Below are positions 33,350 to 52,100 of a DNA stretch of 64,000 bases, one piece after another. Below the pieces are notes generated by a model. That model saw only the letters and a program-made list of their open reading frames with translations. It was not told the DNA's origin and did no database searches. Positions within the stretch are counted from its first letter, which is position 1. Each line of letters opens with the position of its first letter. This stretch comes from Mesodorylaimus sp. YZB2_4 (taxonomy: Eukaryota > Nematoda > Enoplea > Dorylaimida > Dorylaimidae), in assembly GCA_030248295.1 (NCBI GenBank), contig JASANH010001537.1, forward strand, positions 558,001-622,000. Direction: 5' to 3'. The translations under genes were made by a program, and so were the position numbers.

Positions 33350-36300
33350 TCAAGCCTTTGGTGCCGCTGGTTTCTTGACTATAGCCGGTTGTTTTATACC
33401 ATTTATGGTGCGAGACATTAACTTGCCATCTTCCAGTACTTCCACCGTTTCCATTCCATCTTTAATGGTCCTGAAAAGGGTGGCCAAACAGGCGTGTAAT
33501 CTTTGAGCACTGAGAAGGGACTGTGGACAACAGGGTTGTTATGCCAATGCGGACATGCATAGCCGAGGGGGGGGCGGGACAATGTTTTACCCATGTGGGA
33601 TTCGAACCCTCCCCTGAATATCGACATATGTTCTGACGAGTGAAATATCAATTCTTCTCTGAACACGACCAAGAATGTGATCTGCTAATTTATGCCGCCT
33701 CGAGGGTCAAAATACAACAAAAAATTTTGATGCCTGAGCTACTTCTTTGCCTTTTTAGAGGAAGGCTCACCATATCCAAGCGTCATTCATGAGTGCCATC
33801 ATACCTCGAACTATGGGGATACTTCTTATTGCATTCTTTGTTGCGCAGGTAGTCTAGCCCAGAAAAGTGTGTCCATGTCAATGCTGCCTTTGTGAACCTT
33901 TTCTTTGCAACTTCTGGTTCGTTCTTTTCACTTACTTCCTGGTCACCATTTTCTTGCCGTCCACTACTCTCGTACACGTCGATGTCTTGCTCACTGAGGC
34001 CGCTTTGCCTGGTACGCTACTGCTTGAGAAACTGGTCGTCGTGAAGATACCCCTGAAACAGAAGTGCACGTTACATCTGCCCATTGCTAATGGCTGCAGC
34101 CACTGCTAGACTCAGACAGCACAGCACATACCCTGCATCATCAGCTACGATCTTGGTTTGAACCTTCCACGGATCGTAGAGGCCCCCAGTGTGCGTGTTC
34201 TCTGATTTCTCTGGTTTCTCCCCTTTCGAACGCGAGCTGCGACACGGTGATGGCTTGGCTGCTGGTGGCTCTGAAAAGAAGTTGGGATGCTGCGAGCGCC
34301 AGAAAGGAAAGATATCATTGCGCCTAAGGTCAGTGAGCATGCTGCAAAATGGGTCATAGAGAGCATATGGCAGATGAAAAGAGGGCAAGAGTGGTCACAG
34401 CGTGGCAACCGACAAGAGATAGTCCGTGCTGGGGGGGGGGGGGGGAACAGATTTGTATCTATGTATGTGATCTTATCGCATCTCCTGGGTAAACTGCAAC
34501 AGTGGACGACAGCTGCCAGTCCCACACCGGACCAGAGGGCAGGAGTGATGACCAGAGCCGCCTGGTCACAAAGCCAAGGCTTGAATCTGAAAGACGACAG
34601 GGCCCTCGTGTAATGTGACTTCGCCCGATGAGATAAGTTACAATCGAATTCAAGTTTAAATAAAAAAGATAGTCGGCCAGGCTGGGAGTCACGAGTCCTA
34701 GATCCCTGAATGCCACAGAACCTTTTAATCCCAGACAGACCCTCCGACCACCTGGCGAACACCTGTCTTACACTCTCACCTTTCTAGGCGGGGAAATACT
34801 GTCCCACCCTCCCTCATCCCCTCCACTCGCCACTTACTCCTTACGAATCCATTTCCAAAATAGCTGTCAAACGGATCGATGTGCGGAAAAGCGAATGGAG
34901 CAGCAAAAAATGGATCTTTGCTAAAGAATTCTTCAAACGGGTCTCGACCACCAAAAAAATCTCGAAATACATCAAAAGGTGAGCGAAAATGAAAGTCGAA
35001 ATGAGGATGGTGGTGATGGTGGTGGTGGAAATCGAACGAGGTATGACGACGTGTCGAGGCGCTTCTTCGTCGAGGACTCGCCGTCCTAGCGCCCGCACCA
35101 TTTTTCAATCCTTCCACTCCGTACCGATCGTAAAGAGAACGTTTGGCCTCTGCAAAGTTGAAACACACTGGCTCACTCGGCCCACTCGCCTCACTATATG
35201 ACTTACTATCTGAGAGCACTTCGTAGGCTTCGGCTATTTGCTTAAATTTATTCTCCGCTTCCGCCTTATTGCTTGGATTCTTGTCTGGATGCCATTGAAG
35301 TGCCAGCTTGCGGTACCTGAAACCACATGGTCGAATCGCATATCTTATTCTTAGTGGCACGGCATTGACACTCAGTCGGGGTCTTATTATGCAGAATGAA
35401 TAAGACAAGCCTGGCCTGGCGTCGAGAAGACAAAACTGAACATACAGAAACTGAGGTGTATATTTCTGTTCAGGAGATGGCTGTCTGGACGTAACGCATG
35501 GAGTGTGCAGAAGCTGGTGCAGTAGTTCGGCAGTCGTCTCGTCCCAGGTTCCATTACCGACGACATAGGTCGGTTTGGAAAACCATACCTACACTGGCTG
35601 ACCCTACATGCCAGGCTGTGGGTAACTGACCCAGTGTATAGGTGTTCTGGTGGCTCTTTTTGTGAGTGGAGAGATCGAAGACAAACGAGTTCGGCTGTCG
35701 ATCACTGACAGGGATCCGATGCGCTGGTTTAGAATGACCTTATGCATACAGGTGTGGAGGTGCTCCGAGTGGAAACAGAGAAGATGCCGTTGTGACCTTC
35801 CTGCATGGTCGTGCCAGCTAAAACGGGCTGTGTTCCAGCAGCCACGGTGTGGGTCGTGCTTCATTCTGACCTCTCTCCAGCCCGTCCATCTAATCAGAGG
35901 CGCAAGTCCTCCACTATCCATCACCCCGTTGCCTGGCCCTTTACATGTTTCCACTCGTGCCTTGCCCCACCCCTCCTGCTGTCCACCTGGTGCCCTCTAC
36001 CGACTCCCCTTCGCTAGAAACTCTCCAACGTCGCGCAAGATTCATTGTTCCAAAACGAGAAATAAGCTTTAGTTTTCGAAGCAAATGCTGCTATTTTACT
36101 TGAAAAACTTGCGGCGGCATTCGCGTTTGGCAAAAATAACCTCACGAGTTCATCTTTCTTCTTTGCCTAGCAGTTGTCTATTTCGTATCACTTTCCTCTG
36201 ACTAACCACATACCTGACTAAGAACTAAAGCGTGCTGAGAGAATAAGCTCGAAAAAGAAACCATCCTCGTGCTTGCTAGCTGCGTCAATCACACCTAGCC

Positions 36301-36567
36301 ACCCCCCTCCCCTCCCCTGCGCCACTAGCTATAACCATTCGTGTCGCCCAAATGATCAAAAAACTGCGAAAGAAGGTAGCAATTTTGACTAAAAATATCT
36401 TTTTACTGGGATTAAGTCGACTCGTCATCGCCCTCGATTTCGCGTCAACTGGCTTAAAACGCACCTGCTTTCAAAAGAAAAGGCTTTGAGGCTTACGCTT
36501 TTTTGATTTCTTGTTCATTCGCTCCTTTAGGCACGCCCAGGATGTCGTAGTAAGACCGGCGAGTCAT
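33350..36567 (-). CDS. DnaJ (HSP40) co-chaperone, DNAJB6/DNAJB2-like
   Basis: A class B J-protein that stimulates Hsp70; DNAJB6 relatives block aggregation of polyglutamine and amyloid clients. Minus-strand exons are 36567-36497, 35316-35207, 35149-34838, 34270-34132, 34052-33936 and 33470-33350, and phases agree. The J domain is [20 protein letters not shown] then [20 protein letters not shown] with the HPD motif intact. The G/F-like region contains a run of seven His ([15 protein letters not shown]) and [15 protein letters not shown]. Exon 4 is Lys/Pro-rich and not recognised. Exon 5 is a Ser/Thr block ([12 protein letters not shown]). The last exon holds the diagnostic [20 protein letters not shown] motif of DNAJB6/B2. 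The 1.2-kb first intron carries a copy of the dispersed repeat. The donor of exon 3 has an alternative 7 bases away (34845). Confidence 0.88.
33588..33632 (-). repeat. tRNA-like T-arm fragment (DNAJB6-like gene, last intron)
   Basis: On the minus strand GGGAGGGTTCGAATCCCACA matches a tRNA B-box and T-arm. No tRNA 5' half is found upstream. A G-rich run follows. Confidence 0.4.
35500..35790 (+). repeat. Dispersed repeat, copy C (first intron of the DNAJB6-like gene)
   Basis: Positions 35598-35770 match the middle of the copy near 59.72-59.85 kb. Shared blocks are GCTGACC..., CATGCCAGGC-GTGGGT, GGTGCTCCGAG-type and GTCGGCTGTC/CTCGGCTGTC, in the same order and spacing, with substitutions. Confidence 0.55.
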
Positions 36568-36600
36568 CACGCCGATACTTGAGCACACTGCAAAAAATAA
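36568..36600 (-). promoter_or_regulatory. Acceptor just upstream of the DNAJB6-like start codon
   Basis: On the minus strand TTTATTTTTTGCAG ends about 20 bases before the ATG. It is either a spliced-leader acceptor or the end of a 5' UTR intron. Confidence 0.45.
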
Positions 36601-39600
36601 AGGCTTGTAGGAATTCGAAACATTTCGTGATTAGCGGTGTCAGCGTGGGAAGAAGCAGAATTTATATCCGCCTCAAAAAGCACTGGAAAAGTGGCAAGTT
36701 TAAAAATTTTAAATTCGAACTTGAATTTGAGACACATCACATTTGAATAAAAACCAGACATAAAAACTGAAACTTGAATTTGAATTTGAATTTCCCTCCA
36801 AGAACTGTCGAAGACAAGAGCGTGGTATGATGATGCTTCTAGCGACTGTTCTGGGAACCAACCTAGCCAAGACTCTGTGCCTGTCCTGACATGGCAACCA
36901 TAAAAGGCGACTTACCGTCTTTATACTGGCGACAGAGGCAATTTGAGAAGACGAAGAGGCAGGCACCGATTCCAAATCGTTGAGCACAAACTGACGAATG
37001 CGGCAGTAAAATTGACACGTTTCACACACCGCTACTGTTGCATGGACGAGGGGGGGGGTGGTTCTAATCTCCTTGTATTTATGTTGGTCTCTTCTCGAAT
37101 CGGGAAGATATTAGGTTGAATCAAAGAAGGCCGTCCGAATGGCCCTCTGCTGGACAGGTACGGGACGGACGTCGGAGAGGACGCGTCCCGACCCGAGCAC
37201 AATATGAGACTATGGAAGAATGGGGTAACTTTTGTTCTCGCAACAGGCCGCGCTTAAAACTTCGTCGTCAGCCACCTAGGCCTTTGGAAATAGCAAAGAA
37301 AAGGAGCAGCCGCCTGGCGGCGATACCCCGCAGCACGCCACAAGGCGAGAAGAAAGTGTCTTCAAACTTCCGTCGTTTCTATTCACCACTTAAAAACCCT
37401 GTGCACAGATTCCATACGAGTCGTCGATGACCTGATTCCTGGCCTATTCATCAATCGACCAGTCTGAAAATACGCACAGTGACGGCCCGTGTTATATTAG
37501 TTACTAAGTACCGCCTATCGCGTCCACGATCATAGTTTTCCAAAGTACGTTCACTGGTTTGTACAAGGTTCATAGATGTTTTCCGAACGATAAACATGAT
37601 CCAGGGCCAATGCCACTCGGCCGATGGCTAACCTCGTTGCATGCGGGTCAGGCCAGCGATATGCAGAACTGACAAGCGCACGATGGCCCCCAGTGACAGC
37701 CGAGAGCAGCCTGGCCTGGCCTGACCTTGCATGCAATACAGTATGCTGCACTTGCCATCCTACTACTTCATCCTCGAGTCCCAACGGAGGACTGGGCACC
37801 TCTGGTTCTCAAGGCAGCCGCTCGTGCCCACCCTACCCACAAAGAGACACGCCAGACTTGGGTCCCTTGCCACCTTGACTGTGCGGGCACTCTCCCAGCA
37901 AGGCAGTACACACCCGCCCTGTTCAAACACTAAATCCGCTCTAACACGTCTATAACTAATTTACGACGCTATTGGAAACTTTCCAAACAAGATACGCAAG
38001 ACCGCTTGCCGTCCGCGACTGGTCTCCTCGTTCATCTGGGAGAGTCATCGTCCGCACGAGCGCGGGCAGGTATCCGTTCTATATACGGCAATGGTGAGCG
38101 CGTATCGAAATGCCAGGCCAGATTACGGTTGACGTCTCGTCCAGTTTCCACCCAGCAGCTGCTCTAACAGTCACCACCATTCTATGACTAGCATAGAAAA
38201 AACACTCGAACGCCCTTAGCCTCGACTCGATGTAGCGAGCTAAGGTGGGCCAAGGTGGGCCAGTTTACTTGATACCCGTTGTGCATACACCCAGCTGCTC
38301 CTAGCCAGACCTCGTCTCGCAATGCATGCCCTAATGCCACTCTTCTCCACCAATAACCTGCACAAAAGTGGCAGAAAGGAGAAAAACAGGCCGAAACAGT
38401 GGAAAAGCGATTCATTCGCTTTCAATTGTCCAAAATTCCATCCGCATGTGAGAAAACACAATGAGAGCACCAGTGCGGTCATGTGTTTGTTGCGACACGA
38501 GGTGGTGTTTGACAATGACGCTGGTCTGGACTAGATGCTGGCAGAGAAGCTAATACAAAATTAAGGCCAATGCACACGTTTCGGCAAATAAGTGGGTGAT
38601 TAGGAGGGGCGAGAGTGCCAGTGCCATACTCGTACTTGCTGCTTCTGCAAGATTTTAGTGATAACTGGAGACGAGACCGCTCTGTGAATGTTCACTTGTG
38701 ACCCCTGGAGCCGTTGATTTTGACTTGCGTTCTCTTTCGAAGTTGGGTAGATTGTAGAGGACCATATTGGATCGATCTATTGATGCATCGCTCGTTTGAT
38801 TTATGATATCCTTTCTGGATGGGGCGCTTATTCGATGGGGACTAGAGCCAAGTAACGTTCATTCTTACGTGCCTGCTTACGACCAGTCTTTCGAAGGAAA
38901 CAGGTGTCTCAGCATCGTTTTTCTTCTACTCAGCATCAAATATCGCCTTTTCGAATCACTCCTTAGAAATACCACTTCGTCGTCACTCCTCCGTGTCTAA
39001 TGTGTTTGGGTAGGGTAACATTTCAAATCTTGTCGGGCAAGAGGACCGTAAACGAACATTTACGGGCAATGATGTATCAGGTGTTAAGCGCAGTGATAAC
39101 ATATCTCATACTGTATAGCCGCAATGACGGACTATTGGAACACGAAGCAGGCTGTACTGTCGTACTGCAGTACATACATGCAAATACAAACTTCATGTTA
39201 GTCCTCTCTTCTCCCAGCGATTTCATTAATTCGCGTGCCGTCCAATCCCTTGACCGCACTACGATTTTGAAGGTGCGCTTATCTAACTTTATCCGTCATT
39301 ATTAACTCTCAAGAACTTTAACAAAATTGGTGGTGCTGTCGTTGAGCACCACACACCTAGCGAATGCACGCCACTATCTTGCAACTGGCAATAATAACCT
39401 TGTGCCTCTGAAGGTCCCAGCCTTTGTGGGCCGAAACCCGTTTTAGCCATTGGTCGGCCAGCAGTCAAACCTTGTAAGCAAGGCTGCGCCGCTCCTAGGC
39501 CCAGCCTGTATTATACTGTGCACTGCGCCGCAGTGCTGACCTGGGACCCTTATCTGAACCTATACTTTACACTCAGTGCAAGAGTGTTACTTCATGTCTG

Positions 39601-41056
39601 GCGAAATTAAGATAAAACTGACACTGGACTTGACATAGCGTAGTAGTATACACGTAGGCAAGGAGCTGCTCCCAGATGATCAGGCATGGCTTTGTGATCA
39701 GGAGTGTCACATCATTTCAAAGGGTATACAAAATGGTTTCGGATAGAAATTTCCTCATGGTGTATACGAAGCCATTTCCCGACGCTTTATCTCCATGTAT
39801 CATGTTCTTTTAACAAAGCTAAAAAATGTCGAAAAAATTAGACAGCAAGACACACGCAATCGCACACAACAAAATGTGGAAACCTAGTTGATCACTATCC
39901 CAAAATGCCCACATTCACAAATATCCTACTCTGAACTGCAGGTACCACCTTACGCATCACAAATGCAAGGCACCAATCACCGCACTGCCTAGTCTACTAT
40001 ACACCAAAGAGTCTACTGGTCCTGTCTACCATCGCAGTGTACACACCAAATGGACACCGAACGGGTCCAGTCATGATCGATTGCTCTGGTGCACCGTTGA
40101 CTTATGTACAATGACAGCTCAACTATGCAACCCAAACCAACCTCACCCAACTATGCACTAACAAACCAATCTAGTTGTCCAAGTACGCGAGTGTGGCCAG
40201 CGGCTAACCGGGGACGGCACGAGTGAAGATAGGGACTAGGTTGCACACAAGACATTTCTAATCGTATCGGCACCCCAGCCCGTTCAGTTCTGTTTCTTGT
40301 CATCGGGCACCACTGAAAAAGAAAATAAAGTTGGATTGGGCGTGCGGTTCGCATCTTTCCACAGCCAGGGGACTCCCCATGCAGTTAGTATCACAGCACT
40401 CGTCGAGCACAGGCATATTTATTGAGGCATTCTTATACCAAAAATGAACGACAACAATATGAATAAGGGACCAAGACCGCTCCTCGTTATCCACACCAGC
40501 CAGGTCAGCCCCGTCGAGTGCATAGGACTGTTACAGCCTCGCGTATTCCTACACTCTTGGCATCACTCACAAAGCGCCTACATACAATAAATCATACAAA
40601 AAATAATTTTAGGCAAACAAATCTCCATAATTTTTTCAAAAACATGCCTTAAGATCAACAAGTTCACTTCTCAAGAGACGGATTAGGCCATTGAAAAATC
40701 AATGCATCATCAAATGCCACCATATTTTAACAATTATCACAAACCATTTTCATGCAGATAAAACCAAAAAGACATCCAAAATCCCACCAGCGCAAGAATA
40801 TCAACTCTCTATCGGCTCAATTTCAACCAAGCCCTTTCCAATGAATCCATAAAAAGGGAGGCCCTAAGACACAAAATTGGCGAACACACCCTATCCCGCT
40901 CTTGACCCACCTCGTGTGCCCATGCTGCGATAAGTACTAACGAGAATCTCACAGTCAGTAAGAGAAGATTACATAGAAAAGATTAGTTAGCTCAATCAGC
41001 ACACGCATTCCCTTGCACAACCTCGTTTCGAACACAGGACCTAGTCTAGCATAGAT
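36601..41056. other. 4.5-kb gene-poor region
   Basis: No gene is recognised between the DNAJB6-like and SERCA genes. (GAATTT)n simple sequence lies at 36770-36795 and a G9 tract at 37050-37058. A plus-strand open stretch (37116-37430, Arg/Pro-rich) lacks homology and splice support. The remainder shows nothing I can name. Confidence 0.5.
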
Positions 41057-47062
<6,006 letters not shown>

Positions 47063-49172
47063 GTTTCCTCAACTTCCCGACTTTCGTAAATTCGTCAACA
47101 AAAAACTAGCAAACGTGTCGATCGCGCCGATCGCGCCCAAATCCCGATCGGCTACCTTTTTTGTCCGACCTTCTTCTCAACCTGGAAGTTCAGAATTCGA
47201 ATTCAGAATAAAATTCTTTTTGTATGCCCTTGTCGAATGCCCAATTTCGAGAACTGAATCGAATCGATGTATTCGGATTCTAGAGAGAAAAAGGAAACGG
47301 ACAATTTTATGCAAGGAGCGCAAAAGAAACTGAACAGTCCAAGGGAGCAAGAAATGCACGTGGCCGTATTCTACAGCGCCACGCAGCGCACATTACTCGC
47401 GACTCGCAGGTACAACTTCCATTTATGACAATTTTAAGCTTCGATAAAAATACGTATCGGCCGAAGAAAAAAATTCGAATTTCAGAGCCTTCCGTCCCCC
47501 AAAAAGGACTTGCAAAAGTTTTTACCGCACTGAATCAAATGCAAAGTAAAGATCAGGGACGATTCGATGGGGAACGCGCACTATGGGACATTTTCGACCA
47601 AAAGGTGGCTATAAGGATAAGGTGATAAGGCAGCAGCCGGTATGGACGCGACTGAAGGCAAACATTCGAAGTGTCGTCCTACTTTATCTCAGCTCGTCGC
47701 AGTCCGGAAGTGCGCCTGGTCTTGGTAGGAATGGGGAAACCTCAGTTTCGTAGCCCGAGTCGGCTGCGGGGCACTGAGGCGCTCGAGAGCAGCGAAGTCA
47801 GTGAAGGAGGGGAAGGAGGAACCAGGTAGCCCAGGCAGAACAACCACCAGCGCAGCCTCTCGACTAGCCGTCTAGCTCGGTGCGGAATTTATGCACGACG
47901 ACCCAAGCAGTTTTCGCAAATTTTTAAATCTTTTGCCTTCTCTTTCCTGTAACTACCTCCCGTCTTCGCGGCTCCTCGTTCGTCTGTCGTCGACTTTGAG
48001 GCCTGTTGACGCTCGTCAATCTTGCAAGCTAACATACGAGCAGACGAAGACCGGGCTCGTATTTCGTTACATAGACGATGATGCAAGTGCTGTCCTCGCC
48101 CCCCTCAGACCAAGCTTGTCTTTTTTAAAAATTTCGAGAGAGAAAAGCCGACTGAACTCGAGCAAACCTTTTTCTAAGTGTTTATCTGCCGCTTTTTGCT
48201 TTGTTCAAATGCGAGCATCCTTTTAACACGTGAATCCTTCCACCGCACACCTCAATGACCCCCAAGGACCGTAGACTATTCATTGATCTCAATTTCAAAA
48301 AGTCTAGGCAAAAAATTTACGTCACTTGATCAACCTTTGCACCGTCGAAGACACTGCGGACTTTGTTCTTGCATGTCACGAGTGACAAGCTGGCTGTCTT
48401 AACTCAACGAAGTCCAGTTTTCCTCAAATTTTGTAGTTTTCGTTTCATTCTCAGACAGCGTCCAGTGACGTCAATTCTGCGGTGCAGAGTGCAATTTGAA
48501 AACGCCTTATTGGACGCACGTCACGCGCTCTTCATTACCACTTCCCCGTCCATTACCCTTTGCGTGGGTCCTCCGGTGTAATTGAGCACTCACCACCCCA
48601 CGAGGCGAGGGTTCGACCTCCACCAGGGTTAACCATTTCACCTCTTTCTTCTCAGTCATCGCCTAGGACATCGCACTCCCACGGAGTGCACCATCAGCAC
48701 TAGACTTCGTGCACGCGACTTGCAAGCAAGTTCGGCCTCCAAAATTCCTCACCGCCGAACGGCAGCCGCCAGTTTCCTTAGGTCAACCCATCCGTCTAGT
48801 GATATAGAACCCCTGCGTTGAGGAAACTGAGGTCCTTTTTCAAATAAAGATTCACAAACTCAAAGCCCAGAAAGTCTTTTTCCTGGGTCTTCTTGATAAA
48901 ACAGCAGTGATGAATGAGAAAAATGCCACATTGACATAAGCGCACCTATATCATTGCGGAAAAAGGACCTTATGGCGTGCTCTTTTCGTGTCTTCTTACT
49001 TCCTATTTGAATAAGCCAAAAATTCGAAGGGCGCGTGTCGTCGGAATGATCGTGACGTAATTAGAGGGGACGAACTTCCGCCTTGCCTCAGGGCGCGTGC
49101 AGCCAGCTGCCATCTGACACGTTTTATTCATATGAACACACTACCCGTCTCGACACCAATAACACGTGCACT
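47063..49172. other. SERCA 5' flank and 2.1-kb intergenic region
   Basis: Upstream sequence of SERCA. No acceptor is evident right before its ATG. Short A/T-rich inverted motifs occur near 47180-47215 (GAATTCGAATTC). A tRNA-like segment lies at 48567-48630. No other gene is recognised. Confidence 0.45.
48567..48632 (+). repeat. tRNA-like SINE fragment
   Basis: CCGGTGTAATTGAGCACTC is followed by GAGGGTTCGACCTCC at about tRNA spacing. The stems are imperfect, so this is a degenerate tRNA-derived sequence. Confidence 0.4.
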
Positions 49173-52100
49173 TCAACTCCTTGCATGGAAATCATCCGGG
49201 ATACAACATCGATATCGACCAGCGTACGGCTCGTATTGGCACTCGTGATCACGCGGGCACAGGATTCGATTCAACCCCTTACACGCGATCCAAAGAGACG
49301 ACGGCCGACGACTGGATAAGGGCGATTGGAGTGGGCAGATGTGAGCTAAAAACAAAAGACCAGTTTGAGAGAGCGATGGTCACACTGATGGGCTGGTTGC
49401 TCGTCGCAGATGAGGACGATAGATTAGGAAGTGGCTGATTGCTCAAGTCGTGGTCTACTCTGTGGACTGACAGTAAGTGGGGTCGCTCATGACTCTGGTC
49501 ACTTCTAATTTGTCCGAGAGCGGACCAAGTATAGAGGACCGTCTGGCGATTCATCGTCTGTGCGGATCTAAGTATTATACAAGGCTTTCATCTGCAATTC
49601 CACAAATTTGCTTTGAAAGTAATCCGTCGTTGCCCACTAGTCTATCAGACCTGATGTCTCGTTTCAAGCGAGCACTGGCAGAATGGTACTCGGCACACAA
49701 GCCCCGGCTAAGCCCTCTTGACTCGCAGAATCTCGCTTAAGAAGGCTGCAACCGCTTCCTTGCGTACGCAACCCTCATGGGCATGACTGTCCTTTCTGAG
49801 GGACCGTGTAGTGCGAGATTCGAGCCAAGCACGCGCGCAGCCACATCAGTGGTGGATATCACACGTATCCCCACACCTTAACCTTTGCCATCTCCCCTAC
49901 TTAATCACGCGTGACAACTAGCTTTCCCCTCTGTTGTCCATTCGCTCCACCATCCAACTCACCCACTCCTACTCGCTTGCCATAGTCAGTCCACGTCTCA
50001 ATATTCTTGTACACAGCCCATATGACTGGTTTGCTGATCTTCGGATTGTTGCCTTGCACAATCCCTCCCCGATTCAAGGGCGAACAGCAGAAGTACATTT
50101 GTCGCCAGGGCGAGTACCGACATGTAAATCCGACCGGACATGCCTGACGTAGGCACGATCGTGGGACATTGCCATCGATGGAGACTGTCCATCCAGCTGG
50201 GCAGTATTGACCTGGGCCTGAAACGGGTGATTCTGTATGCAGGACGTGCATCGGCTGTGTGAGTATCTTGTTTAGTACCCGGCCAGGCTATTACCTTCCG
50301 TTCTTCCCAAACTTTACTGCCCATTTTCGTGTTTGTTTTCCCTCATACTTTGCCACAAATCATACTCCCCCAGACGCCATTGTCTGATGCCTATTGCCCA
50401 TTTTACTGGCGCCCAAACACCATTCTCAATTATAACTTCCTCAATGCCATTCCCTCCCGAGCACTCACCTCCGCCACCTGTCCCGACAACAGGCGCGCGA
50501 CAGGAGAGGACGCAGTCGCCCATGGTCTGAAATCGATTAGCATTTCCTGCGCACCCCAGGTACTGGAACAGTTGGCAGCGGCGTTGGGAGGGGTCGTAGT
50601 AATATCGCCAGGAAGGCAGGGACTGCCCACTGCACGATTCGCCCGGGTCTGCTGGCATTGAGCAGTAGGTCTGTCTACGAGGGCAACAGATGCGGAATAA
50701 TGTTGGCCCGTAGGATGGCGTGCGGCATTCATAGCGGGTACCACACAGCGATGCACCGTTCGAACAGTAAATCACAGTGCCAGTGTTGCGATTGACCAGC
50801 GGACTGCCTTGCGGACACATGCCTTCAAGGAAAGAGGTGGTGGTCTAGTGTAGTGTAGTGGTCGGCTTACACGGAAGGTGTGGAGAGGGTTCGACTCCTG
50901 CCTGGGTACTGTGTCCTCGTGGCCGCCCAGTGCGCACCAGAATTTGGCGTCGCCTCACCGGCCATCAATCGGGATTTACTTTCCATATGGATCTGTGACT
51001 CCCAATGTCCACTGCTTATCGAGGAACAAATGCCATCGATTGGTGGTCAAGTGTTTTACCCCAGATGACCCCACAGTGCACTGACCTTCCAAACAATATT
51101 CGCATTGCTGCCTGCTCGCAAAGTTGTTCTCGTTCCCGCCACATCCATTGTACTGGAACGTTCGACAGGTACCCGAACTTTGATCGAAGTAGTATCTGGT
51201 CTGTACAGCTCCACAAATAACACCTGCCGAGACTGGTTGCAAGCACACGATTCCTAGAGAACCAGGGAAGGACTGCGATCATGAGTGCCCATTCCAGTCC
51301 ACACGACCGCACTTACTCTGCGTTGGACAGCACAAATTACCCAGCACCGTGTTCAAGCACTCGTAATTCGCTGGGCACGATGCATCCGTGCATGCGCGAA
51401 ATCCGGTAGCGCTGACTGAGTCGGCCAAGGGTGCTCCTCGGGTACAAATGCTTGGACCTAAAAGTGCACTGTCATGCAATAGTCTATAGGTGGGCGCAGG
51501 AGTAACACGGCCTTACCAGTCACAGGAGGTAAGGTAGGGACTGTGACGATTGTGGTTGGCACTGTGCCCAGTGTGCAGCACCCAAATACGTTGATGGCTG
51601 CGTTTACCATTTGCACACATTCGAAACCATTATCGCACGATCCAAATATTCCAGGTGCGCAAAACAGCTGCAGGCCAGTGGCTGGGTTCATTTGGGCCAT
51701 CGAGTTGCCTGGGCATCCTAAATCATGAGGAAGGTTATCATCGTGTATCATCTTATCACCTGTTTATCAGAGATCTAATCATTCTTTTCGCACCCCCTTT
51801 TATGCCGCAACATATTCCTCCACCAGTGGCACTGATCTGGCACTGATAACCCAGTGGACAGATCTGATTTGGTGCATTCCTCGAACAAGCACGAATGGTC
51901 GCAGTCAGTGGGTCCTGGAATGGTACTTGACCAGCTGGGCACTGTAGCAATCCTGAAACAGAGCTTGGTGGGGTGAAGGTCCGCAAAAGGTCTCCGCCTA
52001 CGTTAGAGCACTGCTCACCTGACACCCTCCTTGGTGAGCAGCAATAGTATTTTGCTTTGATGGCGTTCGGCCGGCATGTGAAGCCCCTTGGGCAATATCC

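Noticed and set aside
34145..34762. A 205-codon minus-strand ORF
   Set aside because: It overlaps exon 4 of the DNAJB6-like gene in another frame, and the rest resembles repeat-derived translation.
37116..37430. A 104-codon Arg/Pro-rich plus-strand ORF as a gene
   Set aside because: No homology, no splice-site context and a composition that could arise by chance; noted only within the gap.
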